The notes beneath the pieces are model-generated. The model was not told the origin of the DNA, made no database searches, and saw nothing but the letters and a program-made list of their open reading frames with translations. Shown here in pieces: positions 1-10,809 of a DNA stretch of 64,000 nt. Positions within the stretch are counted from its first letter, which is position 1. Every line of letters starts with the position of its first letter. The stretch covers positions 18,036,019 through 18,100,018 of the forward strand of contig NC_084705.1 in NCBI RefSeq assembly GCF_033807575.1, given 5' to 3'. The position numbers and the translations under genes were made by a program. The DNA comes from Cydia pomonella. Its lineage: Eukaryota; Arthropoda; Insecta; Lepidoptera; Tortricidae.

Positions 1-126
1 GGGCCGCCATTTGCGAACTAAATAAGCTCCGCGGCACAAAGTTGACGCCCCGCCTGCTTCGGCACAATGTGTGTGGGGTCATTTTGCAGAACTAGTTCGT
101 GATCTATGTTTATTATCAATCGCTGC
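1..126 (+). repeat. 126-bp repeat, inverted partner at 40806-40931
   Basis: This stretch is nearly the reverse complement of 40806-40931, base 1 pairing with 40931. It contains its own imperfect inverted ends (GCGAACTA near 13 and AACTAGTTCG near 90), so it looks like a small MITE-type element. It touches the window edge and may extend further left. Confidence 0.75.
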
Positions 127-649
127 AACATGTCAATGTTCTTGGCCGGTTTTTTTCATAAGTTCTGGCAGATGGATAGCAGATTTACAAAATAATACTT
201 CGCCTTGCATTAAAAAATCGTTCGGAACAATAGTTAAATCCATACATTATGCATATCTCAAAGTAAAAGTGCATGTCAAGGCCTCCGTTTAGGTTCTTTG
301 TACTCTGATGTCGTCATCTGATTGGGCGTCTTGTTTAGATGCTTGCGTAATGGGCTAATTGTTCTTTATTGTATGCTACATGCTAATTTTATGTTCTATA
401 TTACATGAAACCGTCTACCTAGAGTTGGTTTCCGTTGACATATATTTACAAGTGACAACGCTACAGCCAATCACAGCGCCTCATTTTATAATAGACCAAT
501 CGTAGTTCGGGTGGTTTAAATCTTAAATTTATTAATTATGTTGATATTAAATTGACTAATTATGGTCAAATGAAGTTTCGTCGAAGAAAACAAGACCTGA
601 ACTTTGACGAGTTACACTTAATCCGTTATGAGTGTTGCGTGTTTTAATA
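127..649. other. no recognisable feature
   Basis: AT-rich sequence. Short open frames exist but none has a recognisable motif. I see nothing that can be supported. Confidence 0.5.
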
Positions 650-713
650 GTGGGGCCACTTTTACGCTGATATTTTGTTTGACGTTAGTCTTCTATGTTT
701 ATTTCGTTCGCTG
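650..713 (+). repeat. fragment shared with the IS630/Tc1-like element
   Basis: About 64 bases starting GTGGGGCCACTTTTACGCTG match 24013-24075, just upstream of the broken transposase at 22833-23996. It is probably an end or 5' leader fragment of the same transposon family, left without a coding region. Confidence 0.6.
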
Positions 714-730
714 ACATGTTGCAAGCCCTG

Positions 731-840
731 AGGGCCTACCGCGAACCACGTTCGACGTGTTGCCTCCCTGTCACATTTACGTACGAATTCACAAGTGCGA
801 TGGAGAGGCAACACGTCGAACGTGGTTCGCGGTAGGCCCT
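731..840. repeat. hairpin with a perfect 36-bp stem
   Basis: Bases 731-766 are the exact reverse complement of 805-840; the loop is 38 nt. The outer end is AGGGCCTACCGCGAACCACG. A perfect, GC-rich stem in AT-rich DNA suggests a recent foldback or MITE insertion. No open frame is associated with it. Confidence 0.85.
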
Positions 841-1046
841 CTGCTTAGTGTGGGGTTCCGCAGTTACCTGTCGGTCACAAGCCACCTTAAACGCTTTACC
901 TACTAAGTATCACACTATTAGTAAATATCATGGATACTTACTAATAGCACAGAATAAATAATAGTAATGCCGTAAAGAACGGAAACTTCCTACAAAGCCG
1001 AAGTTTGACAGCGATTCAGGGACGAATCATGTTATCCCTTTCTAAT

Positions 1047-1188
1047 GTTTTCTATGTATTTAGGTATTTTATAAATATTTATATATTATATATATCGTTA
1101 TCTAAGAACCCCAAATACAAGCCTTATTGAGCTTAGTATGGGACTTAGTCAATTTGTGTAATAATGTCCTTATAATTTTATTTATTTA
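1047..1188 (+). mobile_element. 5'-truncated SINE (CGACCGG family)
   Basis: Matches the 3' two thirds of the SINE at 30435-30690: the TTTTCTATGTATTTA segment, the TATATATTATATATATCGTT run, AAGCCTTATTGAGCTTA and the AATAATGTCC tail with a TTATTT repeat. The tRNA-like head is missing, as expected of incomplete reverse transcription. Confidence 0.75.
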
Positions 1189-1330
1189 ACTGATTATCTT
1201 ATCTGTGGTTGTGCAAGCAAAGGAACGTCAATTTCTGCCAACCCTTATAATTGCTCGTAGCAATAGCAATGCTGAGCCGAACAGAGCCGATAACGCCCGA
1301 ACGCTGCAGTTTCGCCCACTGCTAATACAA

Positions 1331-1412
1331 GACGTATTGTACAAAGCGCTGCGAAATACATGTACTTTATAAGCAAAAGGGAGTACCTTCGCAGCGCTTT
1401 GTACAGAACGTC
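1331..1412. repeat. short inverted repeat
   Basis: Bases 1331-1355 and 1388-1412 are inverted copies of 25 nt with two mismatches (core GTACAAAGCGCTGCGAA), loop 32 nt. Probably a MITE remnant. Confidence 0.7.
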
Positions 1413-1863
1413 TTTTTAATAAGACTTTGAGATTTTTCAAAAACGGCTCAACTGTTCGCTATAGTTTTCATTGAATGTCTTTATGAAGTTATACTTTCAC
1501 GTTTTTTTTTTTCATATTTTTTGTACCTAAGGTTCAAAAGTAGTGATGTGGAAATTTTTTTTTCTTTTAGAGATATTATTTCGGAAAATATTTGAAGGAG
1601 CTATAGATATACTAACGACACCCCACACAATCGGCTTGTAGTAAAAAAATGTATCCTCCCCTTACGTGTAGGGGAGGTACTAAAACTATAAGGGTTCATA
1701 GTTGACTACGGGAACCCTAAAAACGGTTGAAGAAACGTGTCACCCAGGCAGCACTATTGACAGCGGCAAACTGTTTTCAACACGATTCTTTTTCATAAAT
1801 GCACTAAACAAGATTACTTGAAAAAAAATACAATGTTTCACGATTACTGAGCGTGCTACCTTT
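1413..1863. other. mostly unannotated, one small hairpin
   Basis: Contains a hairpin CCTCCCCT/AGGGGAGG at about 1654-1677. Downstream is an 'ACTATAAGGGTTCATAGTTG' segment resembling part of the internal sequence at 2560-2600. Nothing else is recognised. Confidence 0.4.
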
Positions 1864-1871
1864 ACCTGAAC

Positions 1872-3343
1872 CTTTCCGGTGCATGCGACACTAAACTCAA
1901 AATACACCAATCCTCAATTACTACCAATATTATAACAAACTATTCTCATAACGAATGAAACTCAAATGAACTTGTTACCAAGATGCACCGTTCTCGATTT
2001 GCACTTTCCTCAATATGGGCCAATTCCAAATGGACTGAGGCTCATAAAAACCGATACATAGAAGGCTCTTTTCCCAAAATACTCTAAATTTCAATCACAG
2101 AACACCCGTTTCCCATAATGATTGATTCATAAAACGGCCTTTTCCCAAAATACACTAAATTCTTGATTGTCATATTTTAGGAAAGGAATCGATGTCATCA
2201 TTTATTGTTTCTTGAGATTCGCCATGGCCAAGAGGAGTTGCAGCACCGAAATTATTTTTATTGAGAACCAAAACGGGCGCCCGCTCTCCTTTATGACGGG
2301 CACAGGTATAATTTTAGTCACGAGAACAAAAATTCTAATAATTGGAAATGTGCGAATCGCACTATAGGTTGCTTCGCATCCGCGACATCATTTGAACCTA
2401 CACAATTGGATTGAAGCGAAAAAAAATGTAATTCCCACTTCACGTGTATGTGGCCGAAGATATTAATTTGTATATCTATGTCAACTTTTAGCTTAATAGC
2501 ACTAACCATCACGGAGCAAAGCTGCGTACGGACAGACAGAAAGACAGACAGACGGAAATGGCGAAATTATAAGGGCTCCTAGTTGACTACGGAACCCTAC
2601 AAATAGTAAGGATATCCCTATCAACAAATTACAAAGAAAGTTTTTTGATTCAGTGTATATGTTTGGAGGAAATCGCCTTCCTCGAAAATTTTTGAGCAGT
2701 AGTAGTCATCCGCATTGCCCTATATAGTTCTATAAGGCAATACTGACATCTTAGAAAAATACTACTATACCGAGTTTACCAAAAATATGAAAAAACAAGG
2801 GAATAGTGCATTACAAGTACTTTTAACAAAAATAGTTTTTGCAGAAAATCTCTCTTCCCTAAACATAAGTGGCGTGAATTTGATACGAATTAAAGAGCAC
2901 GGAAACGTTTTTTTTTTTAATTTCACTCAATTTATCGACACTATTTTGCAGCAAATTGTAATAAATAAATATGTTAGTATGTATAGATATTTCATATGGA
3001 ACCCTAAAAAGCAACGTACCCGTATAAAGTATGACAATCGTGAATTTGGTGTATTTTGGGAACATGACGTTTTGTGAATCAATTATTATGAAAATCGGGT
3101 GTTCTGATACTTTCCCGTATTTCAAATTTAGGGTATTTTGGGAAGAGAGCCTTTTGTGTACCGGTTTTTATGAGCTTCAGTTAATTTGGAATTGGCCCAT
3201 ATTAAGGAAAGTGCAAATCGAGAACGGTTCATTTTGGTAACAAGTTTATTTGAGTTTCATTCGTTTTGAGAATAGTTTTTTATAATATTGGCAGTAATTG
3301 AGTAGTGGTGTATTTTGAGTTTAGTGTCGCATGCACCGGAAAG
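1872..3343. mobile_element. 1.47 kb DNA element with ~310-bp terminal inverted repeats
   Basis: The ends are CTTTCCGGTGCATGCGACAC and its reverse complement. Inverted similarity runs inward for roughly 305 bp (1872-2176 against about 3025-3343). The flanks carry a perfect 8-bp direct repeat, ACCTGAAC, at 1864-1871 and 3344-3351: a target-site duplication. Eight-base duplications are typical of hAT, P and some other DNA superfamilies. The interior (2177-3024) holds no transposase-like frame, so this is non-autonomous. Inside the arms a 'TTCCCAAAATAC' word recurs. The short frames here are translations of the arms. Confidence 0.85.
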
Positions 3344-3351
3344 ACCTGAAC

Positions 3352-3964
3352 TAACATTTGCTTTCCCGGCGAGTTACTGTTGTTAATTAATTAAGGCGCG
3401 GTGTATAATAAAATGCGCTATTTTGAATATTGCAGACTTGTACAAGGATTTCATCGATTATTTTCTAGTATGTTAAACTTCAGTCCTTGAACTAGGCTTC
3501 TGCTTGTCAAAAACACGATGGCTCATCTTTTTCTCGACAGATACATTATTGCTTTGAAAATAAGCTTCAAATCGTGTTTCTTGCCATATTTTAGAAGTAC
3601 GATGTTAATATGAAACTTACTTCATTCGATAGCTTTCAAGTAACTCTAAGTTTCTGATTAACCTTTTATCGATACGTTAATTATGACATTCATAATTATG
3701 AATTCAACATTTTGCCTACTGAACATTATTACCTTGCGCGGCAACACCGTCAGTACGCCAGTACGCTCGTGAGGCCGTGACCATTGTCAGCGTCGGACCT
3801 GTCCTAGCTTAGCGAGCGTTTCATAAAATGGATAATCACACTTACGAAGAAAAATAATAATTTTAAGCTTATGCATTATTATCTTTTTCGATCGCTCAGT
3901 ATCGCTTGGCGGTAGCGGCCGTGCTACGTCTGCGCGAGCACTGTCGCGAGTATCGCGCAGCCTC
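3352..3964. other. no recognisable feature
   Basis: AT-rich up to about 3740, then a more GC-rich stretch (3740-3960) with several CGCG-type words leading into the foldback element. No coding motif is seen. Confidence 0.4.
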
Positions 3965-3965
3965 T

Positions 3966-4679
3966 GCGATAGCGGTATCATCTTGGCTCGTCTCAATCGT
4001 TTTTTGTCAAGTTCTTAATTCGTCCCGTTCTGCTTTCGTCACCCATTCTTCATTCGTAACTTTCGTGAGTCGTCCATATCATCTTTGGTAATCTTTGTTG
4101 TTTGTCTATTTCTTATTCCAAGTCATTTCGGTATTCGTCAACATCTTCTTTGGGCATGTTCGATGTTAGTCTATGTTGTTTTTAGACTCACTCGTTATTT
4201 GTCCTGTCGTTTTTGGTATTATTGTGAGTTGGTATTTTTCTTATTTCACCTCTTTTGGAATTTATATATTTCTTTGTTGGACACATTCTCTATAAGAGTC
4301 AGACCAAGCTAAGTTGGCAACGATTTTGATAGCCCAGCCTGTGCAAGTAAACGTCATAATTTAAAAGACAAACAAAAAATATGACCAAAGATGACACAGA
4401 CCAGTGAAAGTGACGAATGCAGAATGAGATGAATTAAGAACTTGTCAAAAACCGAATAGGACCAACAACGAATTTACGAATAACGATTGAGTCTGGAAAC
4501 AATATAGACAAACATCGAACATGCCTAAAGAAGATGTTGACGAATACCGAAATGAGCCGGAATAAGAAATAGCCGACCCACGAAAGTGACGAATGAAGAA
4601 TGGGTGACGAAAGCAGAACGGGACGAATTTAAGAACTTGACAAAAAACGATTGAGACGAGCCAAGACGACACCGCGATA
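3966..4679. mobile_element. foldback element with ~230-bp arms
   Basis: The left arm (3966 to about 4195) is the reverse complement of about 4450-4679. The arms share CATCTTGGCTCGTCTCAATC, TGTCAAGTTCTTAATTCGTC and a 'CATTCTTCATTCGT' segment. A third, shorter inverted copy of the arm lies at about 4380-4450. The loop near 4310-4360 carries AAGCTAAGTTGGCAACGATT, probably from another MITE family. No target duplication was clear. Frames on both strands here are mirror translations of the arms. Confidence 0.75.
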
Positions 4680-4704
4680 GCACGTGGTTTTGAGGTTATG
4701 TCAA

Positions 4705-5448
4705 TATTAGGGAATGCAATCCCGATCCCGCAGGATCCCGATCTCGCGAGATCCCGTGTAATTTTTCGGGATCAATCTCGACGCATAATATGACGGGATC
4801 CCGTTCGGGATCGACGGGATTGGGCGGCAGTCGACAGCGACGCTACACACGTCCACTCGCGGCGCTGACTGACAGCCGGGAGTGGCGGGAGCGCCGAACA
4901 GCGTTAGAAAACTAGTCCCTTTACACGTGTATCCACGAGCTTAGACAGATTAGGTTTGTCATAAAAAAGGAAATGGATTTATTTGAGTGTGGAGGAACAA
5001 GGGGGAGATTTTTGCAGTTTGCATATAATTGCTTCGCCACGCTGTTGCCAACCAGTGTTGAGTCGGAGAGGGCATTCTCGGCAGCTGGGTACATTGCAAC
5101 GGATGTAAGATGCCGTTTAGCAGATAACACTCTTAATACCCTTTGTTTTTTAAGAAGTCACTTTCAAAATCACCTGTAATACTCTCTAATTCCTTATTGT
5201 TTTGATTCTTATTATAGTTATACTTATTGTTTTGATTACCTTTGTTAATTTCCAAGGAAAACTGATGATGATTTAGTTAATAATATTAAAGAATAAAGGT
5301 TTTTGTTTTCTGTCTATTAATATGTTATTTTAATAAACGTCACCATCACAAATATGTATTATCGTTTTAATTCAATCGAATTTTACTTTTTTTTTAATCT
5401 ACTCGGGATCCCGAAAATTCCAGAATCCCGCAGGATTGATATTTCTAA
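4705..5448 (+). mobile_element. hAT-like remnant with GGGATCCCG-rich ends
   Basis: The left end starts TAGGGAATGCAATCCCGATC and is full of 'CGGGATC' words; the right end (about 5403-5448) carries the inverted counterpart around ATCCCGCAGGATTGATATTT. Between them lies a hAT C-terminal coding piece (4973-5179). The same head, TAGGGAATGCAAT, opens a second sequence at 35641. No matching 8-bp flank was found, so the boundaries are approximate. Confidence 0.6.
4973..5179 (+). pseudogene. hAT transposase C-terminal (dimerisation) domain fragment
   Basis: The 68-residue frame contains TLLPTSVESERAFSAAGYIA followed by RLADNTLNTLCFLRSHF. This is the conserved hATC dimerisation region at the end of hAT transposases, which excise and reinsert DNA transposons in the nucleus. 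In-frame sequence continues upstream to about 4925, but the BED zinc finger and catalytic core (several hundred residues) are absent, and hAT-like ends lie directly around it. The stop after the final NHL looks natural. It is almost certainly an internal-deletion derivative rather than a gene. Confidence 0.85.
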
Positions 5449-5886
5449 TCCCGCGGGATCTCGAATTTTATAAATTCATATCACACCATTCTATTTTGTA
5501 CGATTTAAGAGTCCTTATTCCTACAGACGAGCGTATTTTGTAAAATGCTTCCTTTTTCATTCAAGATTTCGACGTAACTATTAGTATTTATTCAAAAACT
5601 GATAACGTACTTAAATAATCGTTTCCTAAACTAGGGGCTCCAACAGTTCAAATTTTCATTTTCTCTTTTAAACCTCTTTTTTAATGAGGTTTTTTGGGAG
5701 TCTTTTCCAAATTTTGCAGTGAGATGTGGCGTTTCGGTTCTCAATGTTGCTATAAACAAGAATCATTTGGTACATGAATGACTACAATTTGATTCAACAT
5801 ATCTCGTACGAGGGGCTGGAATGATTAACAATCGAAGATTCATTTGAAAAAACTGATAAAATACCTTCCGAGTTTTCTTCATTTTT

Positions 5887-6357
5887 TTGGCGAAAACAGG
5901 GTTTTATTATATTTTATTTCCGCAAATTGTACGCATATTTTGCTTTAAAAATAATATTATAGCAAACTGTAACTTTATGTTAACCTATAAAAAAAAAAAT
6001 CGTAACTATGGGACCTACATTGCCGTAAATTTATATTTTTTTAAAACACGTATAAATCACGCAGCAGCGACGCCCCGCTCTCAGTCCGCGCGGAGCGCGC
6101 TTAGAGGACGGACCTGTGCTCGATTGTCAGGCATTCGTTGCGATCGTAATCAGCTACGGAGTTCCGAGAAGTGCTATATACTGCGATTAGAAAATCTTAA
6201 TAAAAGTTCATTTTTTACAGTATGCCTAACAGACTCGCTTATTGATGGATTTTCAGTGTTACTTTTTTTTAATACTAAGTCGGTGGCAAACAAGCATACG
6301 GCTCGCATATGTACGCCTGCACCTCCAGAGGAGTTACATGCGCGTTGCCGACCCTAA
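5887..6357 (+). other. open frame inside TTAA element A, probably non-coding
   Basis: A 156-residue frame with no domain I recognise: Lys/Tyr-rich N-terminus, Arg/Ser-rich middle encoded by the GC-rich block. A 170-residue version occurs in copy B (57829-58341). Conservation between the copies follows from recent duplication of the whole element, so it is not evidence of coding. Its start is not an obvious ATG context. Confidence 0.2.
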
Positions 6358-6480
6358 CCCCCTCCCGCCCCTCGTTGAGCTCTGGCAACCTTACTCACCG
6401 GCAGGAACACAACACTATGAGTAAGGTCTAGTGTTATTTGGCTGCGATTTTCTGAAAAACGCATTTTCACTTGAAATTAC

Positions 6481-9400
6481 GTTAGGGTTTGCATTATTAT
6501 TTTTGACCCGGATGAAGTCCAAGTTCTCATGATGGAGTCAGGAGTTGGTCACCAGAACTCCTAATCTACTAATTATAATCCCATCGTGTTTGGGCTCAAA
6601 AGATTTGCCCTGACGAACACCATCGATCTAGATGAGGTCCAGGGTCTCATGATGGAGTCAGGAGTTGGTCACTAGAACTCCTAATCTACTCATTATAATT
6701 CCATCGTGTTTGGGCTCAACAGAGTTGCCCTGATGAGCACTTTCAATCTAGATGAGGTCCAGGGTCTCATGATGGAGTCAGGAGCTGGTCACCAGAACTC
6801 CTAATCTACTCATCATAACTCCATCGTGTTTGGGTTCAATAGAGTTGCCCTGACGAGCACCATCAATCTAGATGAGGTCCAGGGTCTCATGATGGAGTCA
6901 GGAGCTGGTCACCAGAACTCCTAATCTACTCATCATAACTCCATCGTGTTTGGGCTCAATAGATTTGCCCTGATGAACACCATCGATCTAGATGAGGCCC
7001 AGGGTCTCATGATGGAGTCAGGAGTTGGTCACCAGAACTCCTAAACTACTCATCATAACCTCATCGTGTTCGGGCTCAATAGATTTGCCCTGACGAGCAT
7101 CATCAATCTAGATAAAGTCCAGGGTCTCATGATGGAGTCAGGAGTTGGTCACTAGAACTCCTAATCTACTCATTATAATTCCAACGTGTTTGAGCTCAAA
7201 AGATTTGCCCTGATGAGCACCATCGATCTAGATGAGGTCCAGGGTCTCATGATGGAGTCAGGAGTTGGTCACCAGAACTCCTACTCTACTCATCATAACT
7301 CCATCGTGTTTGGGCTCAATAGAGTTGGCCTGACGAGCACCTTCAATCTAGATGAGGTCCAGGGTCTCATGATGGAGTCAGGAGCTGGTCACCAGAACTC
7401 CTAATCTACTCATGATAACTCCATCGTGTTTGGGTTCAATAGAGTTGCCCTGACGAGCACCATCAATCTAGATGAGGTCCAGGGTCTCATGATGGAGTCA
7501 AGAGCTGGTTACCAGAACTCCTAATCTACTCATCATAACTCCATCGTGTTTGGGCTCAATAGATTTGCCCTGATGAACACCATCGATCTAGATGAGGCCC
7601 AGGGTCTCATGATGGAGTCAGGAGTTGGTCACCAGAACTCCTAAACTACTCATCATAACCTCATCGTGTTTGGGCTCAATAGATTTGCCCTGACGAGCAT
7701 CATCAATCTAGATAAAGTCCAGGGTCTCATGATGGAGTCAGGAGTTGGTCACTAGAACTCCTAATCTACTCATTATAATTCCAACGTGTTTGGGCTCAAA
7801 AGATTTGCCCTGACGAGCACCATCGATCTAGATGAGGTCCAGGGTCTCATGATGGAGTCAGGAGTTGGTCACCAGAACTCCTAATCTACTCATCATAACT
7901 CCATCGTGTATGGGCTCAATAGAGTTGCCCTGACGAGCACCATCAATCTAGATCAGGTCCAGGGTCTCATGATGGACTCAGGAGTTGATCACCAGAACTC
8001 CTAGTCTATTCATCATAACTCCATCGTGTTTGGGCTCAAAAGATTTGCCCTGACGAGTACCATCGATCTAGATTAAGTCGAGGGTCTCATGATGGACTCA
8101 GTAGTTGGTCACCAGAACTCCTAATCTATTCATCATAATGGTAATTTGATGGTGCTTGTCGGAGTAAATCTATTGAGCCCAAACACGATGGAGTTATGAT
8201 AAATAGATTACGAGTTCTGGTGACCAACTCCTGACTCCATCATGAGACCCTGGACTTCATCTAGATCGATGGTACTCGTCAGGGCAAATCTTTTGAGCCC
8301 AAACACGATGGAATTATAATGAGTAGATTAGGAGTTCTAGTGACCAACTCCTGACTCCATCATGAGACCTGAACATCATCTAGATTGATGGTGCTCGTGA
8401 GGGCAAATCTATTGAGCCCAAACACGATGGAGTTATGATGAGTAGATTAGGAATTATGGTGACCAACTCCTGACTCCATCATGAGACCCTGGACTTCATC
8501 TAGATCGATGGTACTCGTCAGGGCAAATCTTTTGAGCCCAAACACGATGGAATTATAATGAGTAGATTAGGAGTTCTAGTGACCAACTCCTGACTCCATC
8601 ATGAGACCTGAACATCATCTAGATTGATGGTGCTCGTGAGGGCAAATCTATTGAGCCCAAACACGATGGAGTTATGATGAGTAGATTAGGAATTATGGTG
8701 ACCAACTCCTGACTCCATCATGAGACCCTGGACTTCATCTAGATCGATGGTACTCGTCAGGGCAAATCTTTTGAGCCCAAACACGATGGAATTATAATGA
8801 GTAGATTAGGAGTTCTGGTGACCAACTCCTGACTCCATCATGAGACCCTGGACTTCATCTAGATCGATGGTACTCGTCAGGGCAAATCTTTTGAGCCCAA
8901 ACACGATGGAATTATAATGAGTAGATTAGGAGTTCTAGTGACCAACTCCTGACTCCATCATGAGACCCTGAACATCATCTAGATTGATGGTGCTCGTGAG
9001 GGCAAATCTATTGAGCCCAAACATGATGGAGTTATGATGAGTAGATTAGGAATTATGGTGACCAACTCCTGACTCCATCATGAGACCCTGGACTTCATCT
9101 AGATCGATGGTACTCGTCAGGGCAAATCTTTTGAGCCCAAACACGATGGAATTACAATGAGTAGATTAGGAGTTCTGGTGACCAACTCCTGACTCCATCA
9201 TGAGACCCTGGACTTCATTTAGATCGATGGTACTCGTCAGGGCAAATCTATTGAGCTCGAATACGATGGAATTATAATGAGTAGATTAGGAGTTCTAGTG
9301 ACCTACTCCTGACTCCATCATGAGACCCTGGACTTCATCTAGATTGATGGTGCTCATCAGGGTAAATCTATTGAGCCCAAACTCGATGGAGTTATGATGA

Positions 9401-9590
9401 GTAGATTAGGAGTTCTGGGGAGTTCTGGTGACCAACTCCTGACTCCGTCATGAGACCCTGGACCTCATCTAGATCGATGGTGTTCGTCAGGGCAAATCTT
9501 TTGAGCCCAAGCACGATGGAATTATAATGAGTAGATTAGGAGTTCTGGTGACCAACTCCTGATTCCATCATAAGAACCTGGATGGACTTC
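6481..9590. repeat. 120-bp tandem array with an orientation switch in the middle
   Basis: The unit is exactly 120 bp, with words such as AGGGTCTCATGATGGAGTCA and CCATCGTGTTTGGGCTCAA. About 13-14 units run one way to near 8140; the junction CATAATGGTAATTTGATGG follows, then about 12 units run the other way. In the first half, variants recur every 600 bp (6961 matches 7561; 7081 matches 7681): a five-unit higher-order repeat. In the second half two variants alternate. Both outer edges carry inverted copies of a 'TTGACCCG(G/A)ATGAAGTCC' border. Because 120 is divisible by 3, short frames of 40-residue periodicity appear; most units carry a stop. Confidence 0.95.
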
Positions 9591-9651
9591 ATTCGGGTCA
9601 AAAATAATAATACAATCCCTAACCTGATTTCAAATAACACTGAAACTCTAT

Positions 9652-10085
9652 AGCACTAATGTGCGCAAACGATTGGCATCTTGACTACGCAGCATGGGTG
9701 CGTAGCCACCATGCCAATCGATACGACAACGAAACACTATCTGTCTCTCTCTCGTACTAATATGCACAAACGATTGGCATCTTGGCTGGGCAGCATGGGT
9801 GCGTAGCCAACATGCCAAACGTTTACGATACGACAAGGAAACACTATCTGTCTGTCTATAGCACTAATATGCGCAATCGATTGGCTTCTTGGCTAGGTAT
9901 CATGGGTGCGTAGCCAACATGCCAATCGTTTACGATACGACAACGAAACACTACTCTCTCTCTATCGCACTAATATACGCAAACGATTGGTATTTTGGCT
10001 AGGCACTAAGCAAGTGTGTGGCCAACATGCCAATCGTTTACGATACGACAACGAAACACTATCTGTCTCTCTATCGCACTAATAT
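9652..10085. repeat. four tandem ~107-bp palindromic units
   Basis: Units start near 9652, 9755, 9861 and 9968, with a partial one at 10076. Each holds the inverted pair AAACGATTGGCAT / ATGCCAATCGTTT around a TTGGCT/AGCCAA core, then CGATACGACAACGAAACACT and a CT-rich spacer. Every unit could fold into a hairpin. A related degenerate palindrome lies at about 13683-13740. Confidence 0.9.
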
Positions 10086-10457
10086 ACTTTATTTATACCT
10101 GCAGTCATTTAGTAACTTCTTCATTTTCCATTGGTGTGAAAGAGACAGAATAAAGAGCAAGGGTTATAGTACACTCTAGTGAGTCTGTAGTCTGTACACT
10201 TAGTAGTAGTGTACATAATAAAAAAAAAACTACTGTGCAAATACAAGAAAATAAAGAGTGCCCATATGATATCATATGACACTAAAATTAATGTTGCTTG
10301 AAATTATATTGAAAACTATCAAGATTATTCTAGTCTGCATTGAAACGCGCGTCGTGTTGCCGGCGCTCGCGTACCGAGCGCCAACGCCATCTATCGAGCG
10401 TTATTTCGTGAAATCGGAGAACGCTCCAAGGATTAAGGGCTCTTAAGCGAACCAGGC

Positions 10458-10490
10458 TATAAAAACAGACATAAAAACCAGCCGCTCATT
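10458..10490 (+). promoter_or_regulatory. possible TATA box and initiator
   Basis: TATAAAAA at 10458-10465, with a CTCATTCT initiator-like word about 25-30 bases downstream (around 10486-10493), just outside TTAA element A. The spacing fits a polymerase II core promoter ahead of the coding-like stretch at 10532. It could equally belong to a retrotransposon remnant. Confidence 0.35.
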
Positions 10491-10531
10491 CTCATGTACA
10501 AAATTCAATCCATCTACAGATAGCTGCCTCC

Positions 10532-10809
10532 ATGTCACAGATACTGGCTGCTACTTCTGTATCAAATTCGGCAAACTTCAATTCTGAACAATTTTTCCAT
10601 TCAACCACCGAACTCCACAATATACAATCTCCTATTTCAGAAGTAGACAGAGGTGTACGTCCAAGAACATGAAGCTACTGATCTATCTTTAATTCACTAT
10701 GAAGATGATGTTCTACTTTAGAAAATTGAGTTCGGTAGGTTCCACTCCATACTATAAAATTAACGACGCAAAAGATCGTCATCCTCGTCTTCTACTATTT
10801 TTATTTTAA
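10532..10809 (+). pseudogene. coding-like stretch split over three frames, unrecognised
   Basis: A 46-residue frame opens at the ATG at 10532 (MSQILAATSVSNSANF...). When it stops, the next frame continues from about 10662 with HEATDLSLIHYEDDVLL. A third continues from 10717 with KLSSVGSTPYYKINDAKD and stops at 10809. Successive handovers without long overlap look like a frameshifted coding relic behind a TATA box. I do not recognise the protein. Alternatives are a retrotransposon ORF or chance. Confidence 0.3.

Larger units (their letters stand above)
5505..10446. mobile_element. TTAA-flanked satellite-carrying element, copy A (4.9 kb)
   Basis: Bounded by TTAA on both sides: TTAAGAGTCCTTATTCC at the left, AAGGGCTCTTAA at the right. 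The inner ends form a short inverted repeat, GAGYCCTTA. A near-identical inverted copy (53738-58680) stops at exactly the same bases and has different flanks, which fixes both borders. TTAA target duplication is known for piggyBac and Kolobok elements; which one applies here is not resolved. Cargo, left to right: about 900 bp with a GC-rich block, a 3.1 kb array of 120-bp units, four palindromic ~107-bp units, then about 360 bp to the end. No transposase is visible, so it should move only with help in trans. Confidence 0.85.

Noticed and set aside
5887..6357. A conserved 156-170 residue gene in both TTAA elements
   Set aside because: The two copies are recent duplicates of non-coding-looking DNA; there is no domain, and one end differs by a T-run length.
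7186..7404. 72-residue frame (and twins near 54920 and 56782) as a repeat-containing protein
   Set aside because: It is a translation of the 120-bp satellite; most units contain a stop codon and no frame spans the array.
6481..9590. A CRISPR array
   Set aside because: Units are contiguous 120-bp tandem repeats without unique spacers, in a eukaryotic transposon.
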